From: Microbacterium tenebrionis
Lineage (GTDB): Bacteria > Actinomycetota > Actinomycetes > Actinomycetales > Microbacteriaceae
DNA length: 64,000 nt
NCBI RefSeq assembly: GCF_903645325.1
Contig: NZ_CAHJXQ010000004.1
Span: 124,001-188,000, forward strand
Direction: 5' to 3'
Shown here piece after piece: positions 8,570 to 16,759 of the stretch; position 1 is the first letter of the stretch; the number at the start of each line of letters is the position of its first letter. The notes under the pieces are model-generated. The model worked only from the letters and a program-made list of their open reading frames with translations. It was not told the DNA's origin and ran no database searches. A program made the position numbers and the translations under genes.

Positions 8570-9121
8570 ATGATGACCAGGTCGACGTTTCACCCCGACT
8601 TCGCCCTTCTCTTCCTGAATCCGCGGGAAGCCGCGACCATCGACGCGATCGTCGGCCACATCATCCCCTCCGAGGAGGGGTCGCCGGGGGCGCGGGAAGC
8701 CGGGGTCACGGAGTACATCGATCGTGCGTTGTCGGGGTTCATGCGCGACCTTCAGCCGGTCTACCGGGAGGGGCTCGCGGAGTTCGAGGCGTTCGCCGTG
8801 GAGACCGCGGGAGCCACATATCTCGACCTCGACGGCGAGCAGCAGCTCGCGGTCATCGCAGAGCTCGACGAGCTCAGCGGCGCTCGACCGGACGCCTTCC
8901 TCGGGCAGTTCTACCGCATCATCCGCGAACACACGGTGCAGGGGTTCTTCGGCGATCCGGCCTACGGCGGCAATCGTGACGTCGTGGGCTGGAAGCTGGT
9001 GGGCTTCCCCGGCGCGCAATGGGGGTATACGCCGGAGCAGATGCACCCCGGGGTGGACTCTACGAGCATCCCCATCCTCACCGTCAAGGATCTGTACTCC
9101 CGGATAGGAAGCATGAAATGA
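8570..9121 (+). CDS. Gluconate 2-dehydrogenase subunit 3 family protein
   Basis: A 183-aa protein with the subunit-3 pattern PREAATIDAIVGHIIPSEEGSPGAREAGVTEYIDRAL near the N-terminus and QGFFGDPAYGGNRDVVGWKLVGFPG near the C-terminus. In FAD glycoside or gluconate dehydrogenases this small subunit partners a GMC-type large subunit. Here the large subunit follows at once with an ATGA overlap (9118). No TAT signal is evident, unlike many family members, so the complex may be cytoplasmic. No cytochrome c subunit is found nearby, so the electron acceptor is unclear. Two adjacent ATGs (8570, 8573) could serve as start. Confidence 0.85.
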   Translation: MMTRSTFHPDFALLFLNPREAATIDAIVGHIIPSEEGSPGAREAGVTEYIDRALSGFMRDLQPVYREGLAEFEAFAVETAGATYLDLDGEQQLAVIAELDELSGARPDAFLGQFYRIIREHTVQGFFGDPAYGGNRDVVGWKLVGFPGAQWGYTPEQMHPGVDSTSIPILTVKDLYSRIGSMK

Positions 9122-10851
9122 GAGCGGAATACGACGCGATCATCGTCGGAATGGGTTCGGCCGGAGGAATCATCGCCGAGCAGCTGACCAAGGCCGGTGC
9201 ACACGTGCTGGCACTCGAGAAGGGTCCTGACTACACGCAGGAGGACTTCATGGTCAAGCAGGACGAACTGCGCTACTACCAGCGCGGGGCGATCGTGGCC
9301 GGCGTGAACGTCGATCCTGTTACGTGGCGTCCGAACGAATCGTCGACCGCGCGTGTGCTGCCCTGGTCGGCGGGCGCGCTCGGCACCGACGAGCCGCTCT
9401 ACGGCCTGCCCTCGATCGGCACGGGGGGCGGGACCCTGCACTGGGGATGCGCCGCGTACCGGTTCCGCGAGGCGGATTTCCGGATGCGGTCGGCCATCGC
9501 GGAGAGGTTTGGGGAGGCCGCGCCGCCGGAGGGGTCCTCGCTCGCCGACTGGCCGATCAGCTATGCCGACCTCGAGCCCTACTACGAGCGGGTCGAGCAG
9601 GAGCAGGGCCTCTCCGGGCGGGCAGGGAACGTCGGGGGCGTGCTCCAGGAGGGCGGAAATCCCTTCGACCCGCCCCGTGAGCGCGATTACCCGATGCCGC
9701 CTGTCGCACAGGGACCGGGAGACGTGCCGTGGGTGGCGGCGACGGAGCGCCTCGGCTTGCATCCGTTCCGTCAGCCCCTCGCCATCAACTCCGAGGAGTA
9801 TCGGGGTCGTCCTGCGTGCGTGAACTGCGGGTTCTGCCATGGCTTCCCGTGCCATGTGAAGGCGAAGTCCACGACACAGGTGACGTCGGTGCCCGCGGCC
9901 AAGGCCACGGGCAACCTCGAGCTCCGCGCGCGCAGCCGGGTGCTGCGCATCAACCGCTCTCCCGACGGGCGCGAAGTGCGCGGGGTGACCTACGTCGACG
10001 CGCTCGGCGAGACGCACGACGTGTTCTCGAACACCGTCGTGCTGACGGCGTACGCGCTCGAGAACGTTCGGCTGATGCTCATCTCCGGCATCAATTCGAA
10101 CGGTCAGGTCGGTCAGCACTTCATGACACACAATTTCGGCTGGTTCACCTCGGTGCTGCCGGAGGTCACCAATCCGTTCATGGGGACGTTCAACGCGTCC
10201 AGCGCGATCGACGACTACACTTCCGAGCTCGTTCCCGACAACGACCTCGGTGTGCTGTGGGGATCGCCGATCATCAGCGTCACCGGTGACCTTCAGCCGA
10301 TCGAGGCGTATCACAACATCAACCCGGGCGTCGCGAAGTTCGGCCTCGAGTTCAAGCACTGGATGCGCGACAAGTACCGTCACATGCACCGCATGTACTC
10401 GCAGACCACCAACTTCCCCTACGCGCGTCACTACGCGGACCTGGACCCGGTGGTCAAGGACCGCTGGGGTCAGCCGGCCCTGCGCATCACGCACGATTGG
10501 GAGGACCACGACGCGAACTCCGTGACTCTGATGGGTCGGTACAAGGAGCGCATCGCGAAGGAGATGGGCGCGACGGAGTACTGGATGGACTCGCCGAGGC
10601 CGCCGTACCACCTGTCTACCCACGACGTGGGTGTGCACCGCATGGGTCTCGACCCGGCGACATCGGTGACGAACGTGTACGGCGAGGTCCACGAGTGCCG
10701 CGGCCTGTTCGCCGTCGGCGGGGGCCAGTTCGTCAGCTACGGCGGATACAACCCGAACCAGACCGTGCAGGCACTCGCGTATCTGAGCGCCGAGGGTCTG
10801 CTCGCCTCGAACGGTGTCCGGCTCGCCAGCTCGACGCCGATGGTCGCATAG
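9118..10851 (+). CDS. GMC-family FAD-dependent oxidoreductase (glycoside/gluconate dehydrogenase large subunit type)
   Basis: A 577-aa flavoprotein. The Rossmann FAD motif GMGSAGGIIAEQL lies at the N-terminus, and a C-terminal GMC_oxred_C region (LSTHDVGVHRMGLDP, then VGGGQFVSYGGYNPNQTVQALAYLSAE) contains the usual His/Asn active-site pair. A Cys-rich stretch (VNCGFCHGFPCHV) occurs mid-protein. The frame is open upstream, but ATG 9118 is chosen for its RBS AGGAAG and the ATGA overlap with subunit 3. Homologous complexes oxidise a ring hydroxyl of a sugar or glycoside, often C3. Substrate here is inferred. Confidence 0.88.
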   Translation: MRAEYDAIIVGMGSAGGIIAEQLTKAGAHVLALEKGPDYTQEDFMVKQDELRYYQRGAIVAGVNVDPVTWRPNESSTARVLPWSAGALGTDEPLYGLPSIGTGGGTLHWGCAAYRFREADFRMRSAIAERFGEAAPPEGSSLADWPISYADLEPYYERVEQEQGLSGRAGNVGGVLQEGGNPFDPPRERDYPMPPVAQGPGDVPWVAATERLGLHPFRQPLAINSEEYRGRPACVNCGFCHGFPCHVKAKSTTQVTSVPAAKATGNLELRARSRVLRINRSPDGREVRGVTYVDALGETHDVFSNTVVLTAYALENVRLMLISGINSNGQVGQHFMTHNFGWFTSVLPEVTNPFMGTFNASSAIDDYTSELVPDNDLGVLWGSPIISVTGDLQPIEAYHNINPGVAKFGLEFKHWMRDKYRHMHRMYSQTTNFPYARHYADLDPVVKDRWGQPALRITHDWEDHDANSVTLMGRYKERIAKEMGATEYWMDSPRPPYHLSTHDVGVHRMGLDPATSVTNVYGEVHECRGLFAVGGGQFVSYGGYNPNQTVQALAYLSAEGLLASNGVRLASSTPMVA

Positions 10852-11669
10852 TGGGCGACCGCTTCAGCGGCCGGGTCGCGTTCGTGACGGGCGCGGGTCG
10901 TGGGCAGGGTCGCAGCCACGCGCTTCGGCTCGCCCGCGAAGGAGCGGATGTCGCGCTCGTCGACCTCGGAGGCGCCGGGGCGATCGATCACCCGCCCTAT
11001 CCGACCGCGACGAGCGCCGACCTCGCCGCAGTGGCCGCGGAGGTGCGCGCGATCGGTCGCTCCGCCGAGGTCTTCGAGGTCGACGTGCGCGATCCCGCCG
11101 GGCTCCAAGCGGCCGCCGATGCCGCCGCCGAGAGGCTCGGCGGGATCGACCACCTCGTGGTGAACGCGGGCATCACGGACCGTTTCCACAACACGTGGGA
11201 GCTCCCCGTCGAGAACTGGCGCACGATGATCGACGTTACGCTGTCGGGGGCCTTCTACACCTGTCGTGCGGTCGTGCCCCATCTGCTGCAGAGGGCGGAG
11301 AACGCATCCATCGTCCTCATCGGCTCAGGGGTCGCGATCAAAGCAGTGCCCGGACTCAGCCACTATGTGGCGGCCAAAGCCGGTCTCGTGGGGCTGGCGG
11401 AAGCGCTCGCCGCGGAGCTCGGACCCTACGGCATCCGGTGCAACTCCGTTCACCCCGCCGGGGTCGACACGGACATGACGACCGCGATGGTCGAGCTGAA
11501 CGGGATTCCGCGTGAGGAACTGCTGAGCGGGTTCCGCGAGCGACAGCTGATCGCGCGGAACGTCGAGATCGAGGACGTCACGGCAGCGGTCACCTGGTTG
11601 CTGTCGGACGAGGCACGCCGCGTCACCGGGCTCGCGATGACCGTCGACGCGGGAGAAACGAAGAAGTGA
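10851..11669 (+). CDS. SDR oxidoreductase, mycofactocin-coupled-like subgroup
   Basis: A 272-aa short-chain dehydrogenase. It has the NAD-binding motif GAGRGQGRSHA, NAG motif VVNAGI, catalytic Tyr-Lys in SHYVAAKAG and the catalytic Ser in IGSG. The GRGQGRSHA sequence and the insert PYPTATSADLAAVAAEVRAIGR before DVRD resemble the mycofactocin-dependent SDR group, though no mft genes lie in this window. GTG 10851 overlaps the GMC stop by 1 nt. The frame continues far upstream, but only as an overlap of the GMC gene. It probably oxidises or reduces an alcohol intermediate of the same pathway. Confidence 0.82.
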   Translation: MGDRFSGRVAFVTGAGRGQGRSHALRLAREGADVALVDLGGAGAIDHPPYPTATSADLAAVAAEVRAIGRSAEVFEVDVRDPAGLQAAADAAAERLGGIDHLVVNAGITDRFHNTWELPVENWRTMIDVTLSGAFYTCRAVVPHLLQRAENASIVLIGSGVAIKAVPGLSHYVAAKAGLVGLAEALAAELGPYGIRCNSVHPAGVDTDMTTAMVELNGIPREELLSGFRERQLIARNVEIEDVTAAVTWLLSDEARRVTGLAMTVDAGETKK

Positions 11670-11701
11670 GCAGCTCCGTCGGAGCAGGAAAGGACGAGAA
11701 C

Positions 11702-12898
11702 ATGGCCATCAAGGACGTGTACCGAGTGGGCATCGTGGGACTGGAATTCGGTGCGGAGTTCATCCCCATCTACCAGCGGCACCCGAATGCCGAGATGTAT
11801 GCCATCTGCCAGCGCACGCAATCGAAGCTCGACGAGGTCGGGGACCGGTACGGCGTGGAAGTCCGCTACACCGACTACGACCGGATGCTGGCCGACGCAT
11901 CCATCGACATCATCCACATCAACACCCCGCTGCAGTTCCACGCCGACCATGTTGTCGCCGCTCTGGAGGCGGGCAAGCACGTCGGCTGCACCATTCCGAT
12001 GGCGATCTCCGTCGAGGACTGCAAGCGCATCGTCGACGCCCAGCGTCGCACGGGCCTGACGTACATGATGATGGAGACGACGGTGTACAGCCGTGAGTTC
12101 CTCTTCGTCCAGGACCTCTATCGCTCGGGCGCGCTCGGCAAGCTCCAGTTCCTGCGCGCCTCGCACCACCAGGACATGACCGGGTGGCCGTCGTACTGGG
12201 ACGGCATGCCGCCGATGTACAACGCGACGCACGCGATCAGCCCCACGCTCGCGCTCGGCCGCCACCAGGCCGAGTACGTCCAGGCGCTCGGATCGGGCTC
12301 GGTCTTCGAGCGGATGAAGTCCGCCTACGGCTCGCCGTTCGCGATCGAGTCGACCCACATCAAGTTCCTCGACGCCGATCTGGGCGCGGAGGTCACCCGG
12401 CATCTCTGGGCCGTCGCCCGGGAGTACCGGGAGAGCTTCGACGCGTACGGTGCGATCCGTTCCTTCGAGTGGTCGCAGACGGAGGACGGTTCGCACGTCG
12501 TCTACCTCGGCGAGCGTGCCGAGCGGATCGAGGTGCCCGACTTCGCGAGCCAGCTGCCCGCCGAGATCCAGTCGTTCACGACCGCGGGCGTCTACACCGA
12601 TGAGGGCGAGTCGGAGCACCGGTCGTTCGTGCAGGGCGGCGGTCACGGGGGTTCGCACCCGCATCTCGCCCACGCGCTGCTCATGGCGGTCGCCGGCGAG
12701 GGGGAGACGTTCCCCAACGCGGTGCAGGCGGCGAACATCACGTGTGCGGGCATCCTGTCGCACGAGTCGGCCGTCAACGGTGGCCAGAAGACCTACCTGC
12801 CGGAGTGGACGCTGAGCGATCAGAAGCCGTTCGATGTACCTCTCGACGAGGGACGCGAGCCGGCCTGGGAGGGCGAGACCGAGCTCGTGCCCTCCTAG
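11702..12898 (+). CDS. Gfo/Idh/MocA family oxidoreductase
   Basis: A 398-aa NAD(P)-dependent sugar or inositol oxidoreductase. The N-terminal Rossmann motif VGIVGLEFGAEFIPIYQ is a variant of GxGxxG. The C-terminal domain contains the family-typical EAGKHVGCTIPMAISVEDCKRIV, where the catalytic Lys of the usual EKP motif appears replaced (TIPMA), so redox activity is uncertain. A GTG at 11666 would overlap the SDR stop, but ATG 11702 with AGGAAAGGA upstream is the better start. Last gene of the sugar-oxidation cluster. Mobile-element debris follows. Confidence 0.85.
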   Translation: MAIKDVYRVGIVGLEFGAEFIPIYQRHPNAEMYAICQRTQSKLDEVGDRYGVEVRYTDYDRMLADASIDIIHINTPLQFHADHVVAALEAGKHVGCTIPMAISVEDCKRIVDAQRRTGLTYMMMETTVYSREFLFVQDLYRSGALGKLQFLRASHHQDMTGWPSYWDGMPPMYNATHAISPTLALGRHQAEYVQALGSGSVFERMKSAYGSPFAIESTHIKFLDADLGAEVTRHLWAVAREYRESFDAYGAIRSFEWSQTEDGSHVVYLGERAERIEVPDFASQLPAEIQSFTTAGVYTDEGESEHRSFVQGGGHGGSHPHLAHALLMAVAGEGETFPNAVQAANITCAGILSHESAVNGGQKTYLPEWTLSDQKPFDVPLDEGREPAWEGETELVPS

Positions 12899-12908
12899 TA
12901 GTACTTGG

Positions 12909-13306
12909 TTACGTTGGCCCAGCTCGTTGGCAGTAGGGGCAGCATGACATGAGACGGATGATCGCGGTCTGGAGCTCGCGGAGGGTGCGTAGAAGCTCAG
13001 GCTGCCCCCGCCGCTTTTGGGTCGGCGGTGAGGCGCTGGGTCGTGATGAAGAGGTGCGCGGCGGTGACGAGGGCGACGTGGTGGTGCCAGCCGGGCCAGG
13101 TGCGGCCTTCGAAGTGGTCCAGGCCGAGGCCGTGCTTGAGTTCGCGGTAGTCGTGCTCGATGCGTCACCGGATCTTGCCGAGCCGGACCAGCTCGGCGAT
13201 CGGTGTGTTCTCCGGGAGGGTGGAGAGCCAGTAGTCGGTCCGCCTCGTGATGAGGCGACGCGGGGGCAGCGGATCAGGTATGCGTGGGTCGAGGCTTCGA
13301 GGTGAT
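12909..13306 (-). pseudogene. IS701-family transposase, C-terminal remnant with nonsense mutation
   Basis: Translated on the minus strand, the segment gives LITRRTDYWLSTLPEN, AELVRLGKIR, a stop, RIEHDYRELKHGLGLDHFEG and RTWPGWHHHVALVTAAHL. This matches the end of an IS701-type DDE transposase, where the stop (TGA, 13165-13167) replaces the expected Trp of KIRWRIEHDY. Further one-base indels near 12985-13010 displace the final LRELQ...CCPYC segment. The 5' two-thirds of the gene are missing, and the element is fused to the broken levansucrase at about 13306. Confidence 0.8.
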
Positions 13307-14225
13307 CTCGCCGCGGACAGCCGCGGTGTTGCCCTCGAACACTATGAAGGTCTTGCCCGGGGTAGGCGGGGTCCTCGAAGGTGAACGGGTCGCGGAAGTT
13401 GAAGAACTCGTTCTGCTCGCCGTTCTGGTAGTACTCGCCGTCGGCCTGGAGCATGTCGTGCTGGTCGCGGAATCCAGTCAGCCACACGCCGTCCTCGTCG
13501 GCGTAGATGCGTCCTTCGCTCTGCACGATGCGGGGGTCGTAGGGCTTGATGTTCGAGCCGTCGGCGTTGCGGTAGAAGGCGACGTCGGTGTAGAAGATGC
13601 GCAGCTTGTTGTTGCCGTCGAAGATGCGCGTCGAACCCGACCATTCGGTCTGGTGGCTGAAGGACTGGTCCTCGAAGATCGCGCCGGATGCGCCGTCTGG
13701 GAAGACGTGGCCGCCGTAGGTCCAGCCGCCGTTCTCGGGACGCTCCTCATCGGACACGTCCGCCTTGCGGAAGAAGTACCCGAGGCGCGCGTAGGTGTGG
13801 CGGTCGTCGAAGCCGAGGTCCCGGTCGGCGACCAGCGAGAAGACGACTTCCCAGCCCTTGAAGCTCGGCTGGGCGGCCGAGCCGTCGGTGAGGGTCCAGC
13901 TGTCCCAGACCCACACCTCGCCGGTGGACATGTCGGGGAAGTCCTGCGACACCGTCGGCATCGTGTACCCCTCCGGCATCGAGTTCTCGCGCGATGCGGC
14001 GTCGGGGTCGCTCATCGCCTGCAACTGCATGGCGTCGGCGCGGGTCCACTTCGCGGTGAAGTCTTCCTCGGGGGCGTATGCCTCCTGGGTGTGCTCGGTC
14101 GGCGCGGCGAAGCCCGCGCCGGCATCCTCCTCGGCGGCCGATGCCGGCGCCGCGGCGAGGACGCCGCCGTCTGGTCTCGAATCCATCACGACGTGCGGAT
14201 CGCGTTCCGCATTGAGTGTTGACAC
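13307..14225 (-). pseudogene. Levansucrase (GH68), truncated and frameshifted
   Basis: GH68 enzymes split sucrose and polymerise fructose outside the cell. The nucleophile region VWVWDSWTL and the transition-state stabiliser FRDPFTFEDP are present. An extra G near 13356 shifts the frame just before KTFIVFEGNTAAVRGEITSK, and the gene then ends in IS701 sequence, losing the acid/base Glu and roughly the last 150-200 residues. The N-terminus keeps only the tail of a signal peptide (LAAAPASAAEED), so the 5' end is probably also lost. It is divergent from the fructan operon, consistent with a former sucrose/levan locus. Confidence 0.82.
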
Positions 14226-14272
14226 CGGTGCGGAGTGTCAGCTAAACATGACCTGTTCAATCGATTTAGCAC
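14219..14272 (+). promoter_or_regulatory. Promoter and LacI-type operator of the fructan operon
   Basis: A -35 TTGACA (14219-14224) and a -10-like TAAACA (14243-14248) are separated by 18 bp. The expected transcription start overlaps AATCGATT (14259-14266), which fits the central AANCGNTT palindrome of LacI-family operators, within TTCAATCGATTTAG. Repressor binding there would block initiation, giving autoregulation of the operon that begins at 14286. Confidence 0.6.
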
Positions 14273-14285
14273 AAGGAAGTGCATC

Positions 14286-15371
14286 ATGGTCAAGGTCCGC
14301 ATCTCAGACGTGGCGGCGGCCGCGGGGGTGTCGGCGTCGACCGTTTCCCTGGCGCTCAACAAGTCCGATGCGCGCATCCCCGACAGCACCCGGCAGCGCG
14401 TGCGGGAAGCCGCCGAGGCCCTCGGGTACGCGCCGAGCTCGCTCGCCCGGGGGCTGCGCACGCAGCGCACCCGCACCGTCGGCCTCATCTCCGACCAGAT
14501 CGCGACCACCCCCTTCGCCGGACGCATGCTCGCGGGGGCGCAGGACGCGGCGCGTGAGCAGGGGCACCTCGTCTTCCTCGTCGATACGCAGGGCGACGCC
14601 GTGATCGAGCAGGACGCGATCGCGGCGCTCTCCGCCCAGCAGGTCGACGCCATGATCTACGCCTGCATGTGGCACCAGGTGATCCCGGCACCCCAGGGGC
14701 TTCCCGCCGGCACCGTGTTCCTGGACTGCCGCCCCGAGGAGGGCGGCTACCGCAGTGTCGTCCCCGACGACCGCGCCGGGGGCATGGCCGCGGTGCGCGA
14801 ACTCGTCGCCGCCGGCCACCGCCGCATCGCCTATCTCGACACCGACGATTCGCCGATCGCATCCACTCTCCGATACGAGGGCTACCGCGCGGTGCTGGCC
14901 GACGCCGGCATCGAACTCGACCCCGCCCTCCACGTCCGGGCCGAGACCTCGGCGATGGGCGGGCGCGCGGGTGCCGAGGCGCTCCTCGACCTCCCCGTCG
15001 ATCGCCGACCGACGGGAATCTTCTGCTTCAACGACCGCATGGCGATCGGCGTGTACACCGCCGCTCATCACCGCGGCATGGAGATCCTCCGCGACTTGTC
15101 CGTCGTCGGCTACGACGACCAACAGCTCGTCGCGGCGGAGCAAGACCCTCCGCTGACCACAATCGCGCTGCCCCATTACGACATGGGACGCTGGGCGATG
15201 GAGGTCGCGCTCGGCGTCCGCGCGAGCGGAGAAGAGGACGCCACGCATCTGATGGAGTGTCCCGTCGTGAGGCGGAACTCCGTGGGCCCGCCGCCGGCGC
15301 AAGTCGCCAAACCCAGCCGACGACGGGCAACACACAACCGAACGGCCGCCGAGGGCGGCCCCGATCTGTGA
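14286..15371 (+). CDS. LacI-family transcriptional regulator of the fructan operon
   Basis: A 361-aa repressor. The N-terminal HTH and hinge are clear (VRISDVAAAAGVSASTVSLALNKSDARIPDSTRQRV ... LGYAPSSLARGLRTQRT), followed by a periplasmic-binding-like sugar domain ending in VVGYDDQQL and PPLTTIALPHYDMGRWAME. ATG 14286 is chosen over upstream codons because AAGGAAG lies 7 nt before it and the HTH starts immediately after. Its stop is 37 bp before the binding-protein gene, so it is the first gene of the operon and should autoregulate through the operator at 14253-14272. Confidence 0.9.
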   Translation: MVKVRISDVAAAAGVSASTVSLALNKSDARIPDSTRQRVREAAEALGYAPSSLARGLRTQRTRTVGLISDQIATTPFAGRMLAGAQDAAREQGHLVFLVDTQGDAVIEQDAIAALSAQQVDAMIYACMWHQVIPAPQGLPAGTVFLDCRPEEGGYRSVVPDDRAGGMAAVRELVAAGHRRIAYLDTDDSPIASTLRYEGYRAVLADAGIELDPALHVRAETSAMGGRAGAEALLDLPVDRRPTGIFCFNDRMAIGVYTAAHHRGMEILRDLSVVGYDDQQLVAAEQDPPLTTIALPHYDMGRWAMEVALGVRASGEEDATHLMECPVVRRNSVGPPPAQVAKPSRRRATHNRTAAEGGPDL

Positions 15372-15408
15372 CCGACGTCGCCGTCGATCACAAGAACAGG
15401 AAACCACA

Positions 15409-16701
15409 ATGAAGCGAGCCACTGCGCCGATCTTCGTATCGGCGGGTCTGGTGGGGGCACTCGCCCTGACCGGATGCGGACAGGCCGGCCAGGGGGATCA
15501 GACCTCTGCGGACGGCAGGACACAGCTGACGATGTGGACCCACTCGGCGGGAAATCCTGCCGAGCTCGAGGTCTACGAGCGGATCATCTCGGACTTCAAC
15601 GAGTCGCAGGACGACTACGAGGTCGTCCACGAGTCGTTCCCGCAGGGCGCCTACAACGACGCGATCGTCGCGGCCGCGGCATCCGGAGATCTGCCGTGCC
15701 TTCTCGACCTCGATGGTCCGATCATGCCCAACTGGGCCTGGGCTGGCTACCTGCAGCCACTGGGCCTGCCAACCCACATCACCGACACGCTGCTGCCCAC
15801 AGCTCTAGGTGTGTGGGACGACGAGATCTACTCGGCCGGCTATTGGGATGCCGCGCTCGGCATCTTCGCGCGGAAGTCGGTGCTCGACGCCAACGGCATC
15901 CGCATCCCCACGGTCGAGGAGCCATGGACCGCGGACGAGTTCGACGCGGCGCTCGCCACGCTGAAGGACGCAGGCTACGAGACCCCGATCGACATCGGCG
16001 CCGAAGACACCGGCGAGTGGTGGCCGTACGCGTACTCGCCGTTCTTGCAGAGCTTCGGCGGCGACCTCATCGATCGCGACACGATGCTCTCGGCCGACGG
16101 CGCCCTCAACGGGCCCGAGGCCGTCGCGTGGGGCGACTGGTTCGCCGGGCTGTTCGCCGACGGATACGCCGGCAACGGCGGCACGGTCGGCAACCAGGAG
16201 TTCATCGACGACGAGGCGGCGCTCAGCTACACCGGCGTCTGGAACGCCGTCGCTGCGCTCGACGCGGTCGGCGACGACCTGCTGATCCTGCCCCCGCCGG
16301 ACCTCGGCAACGGCCCGAAGATCGGCGGCGGGTCGTGGCAGTGGGCGATCTCGTCGGAGTGCAACGATGCCGATGGCGCCCGCGCGTACCTCGAGTTCAG
16401 CTTCCAGGACAAGTACATCACCGAGTTCGCCGACAAGCAGGTCGTGATTCCGGCAACGGATGCCGCCGCTCAGGCGTCGGTGTACTTCGGCGACGATGGC
16501 GCCCTGCGCCCGTTCGTGGAGTTCTCCGAGCAGTACGCGGTGCTGCGCCCCGAGACGCCCGCGTACGCGGTCATCTCGACGACGTTCGAGACGGCCGCGA
16601 AGGACATCATGAACGGCGCCGACGTCCAGGACACGCTTGATCGCGCGGTTTCTGAGATCGACGCCAACATCGCCTCGAACGACGGCTACGGCTTCCAGTG
16701 A
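15409..16701 (+). CDS. CUT1 sugar ABC transporter substrate-binding lipoprotein
   Basis: A 430-aa extracellular solute-binding protein family 1 member. The signal sequence ends in lipobox ALTGC (Cys about 24), then a flexible linker and LTMWTHSAGNPAELEVYERIISDFNES, typical of the maltose/oligosaccharide binders. It delivers sugar to the permeases at 16760 and 17703. No ATPase gene is present in the operon, as usual for actinobacterial CUT1 systems that share MsiK-type ATPases. Context (fructokinase, fructosidase) suggests sucrose or fructo-oligosaccharides. A strong stem-loop follows the stop. Confidence 0.9.
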   Translation: MKRATAPIFVSAGLVGALALTGCGQAGQGDQTSADGRTQLTMWTHSAGNPAELEVYERIISDFNESQDDYEVVHESFPQGAYNDAIVAAAASGDLPCLLDLDGPIMPNWAWAGYLQPLGLPTHITDTLLPTALGVWDDEIYSAGYWDAALGIFARKSVLDANGIRIPTVEEPWTADEFDAALATLKDAGYETPIDIGAEDTGEWWPYAYSPFLQSFGGDLIDRDTMLSADGALNGPEAVAWGDWFAGLFADGYAGNGGTVGNQEFIDDEAALSYTGVWNAVAALDAVGDDLLILPPPDLGNGPKIGGGSWQWAISSECNDADGARAYLEFSFQDKYITEFADKQVVIPATDAAAQASVYFGDDGALRPFVEFSEQYAVLRPETPAYAVISTTFETAAKDIMNGADVQDTLDRAVSEIDANIASNDGYGFQ

Positions 16702-16709
16702 TCCACCTT

Positions 16710-16738
16710 GCCGGCGGGGACCACGCGTCCCCGCCGGC
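16710..16738 (+). promoter_or_regulatory. Intra-operon stem-loop after the CUT1 binding-protein gene
   Basis: GCCGGCGGGGAC (16710-16721) and GTCCCCGCCGGC (16727-16738) form a perfect 12-bp stem with a 5-nt loop, without a T-tract. It lies between the binding-protein stop and the first permease, the same position as the hairpin at 7628 in the other sugar operon. It probably raises binding-protein mRNA relative to permease mRNA. Confidence 0.6.
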
Positions 16739-16759
16739 GCACTCTCCGAGAGATCTGTC

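Noticed and set aside
8962..10692. 576-aa antisense frame opposite the GMC oxidoreductase
   Set aside because: His/Arg/Val-rich shadow without motifs; it covers two well-supported sense genes.
1538..12898. Genomic island integrated at tRNA-Ser(GCU)
   Set aside because: No integrase and no second copy of the tRNA 3' end found in the window; only a broken IS3 adjoins the tRNA.
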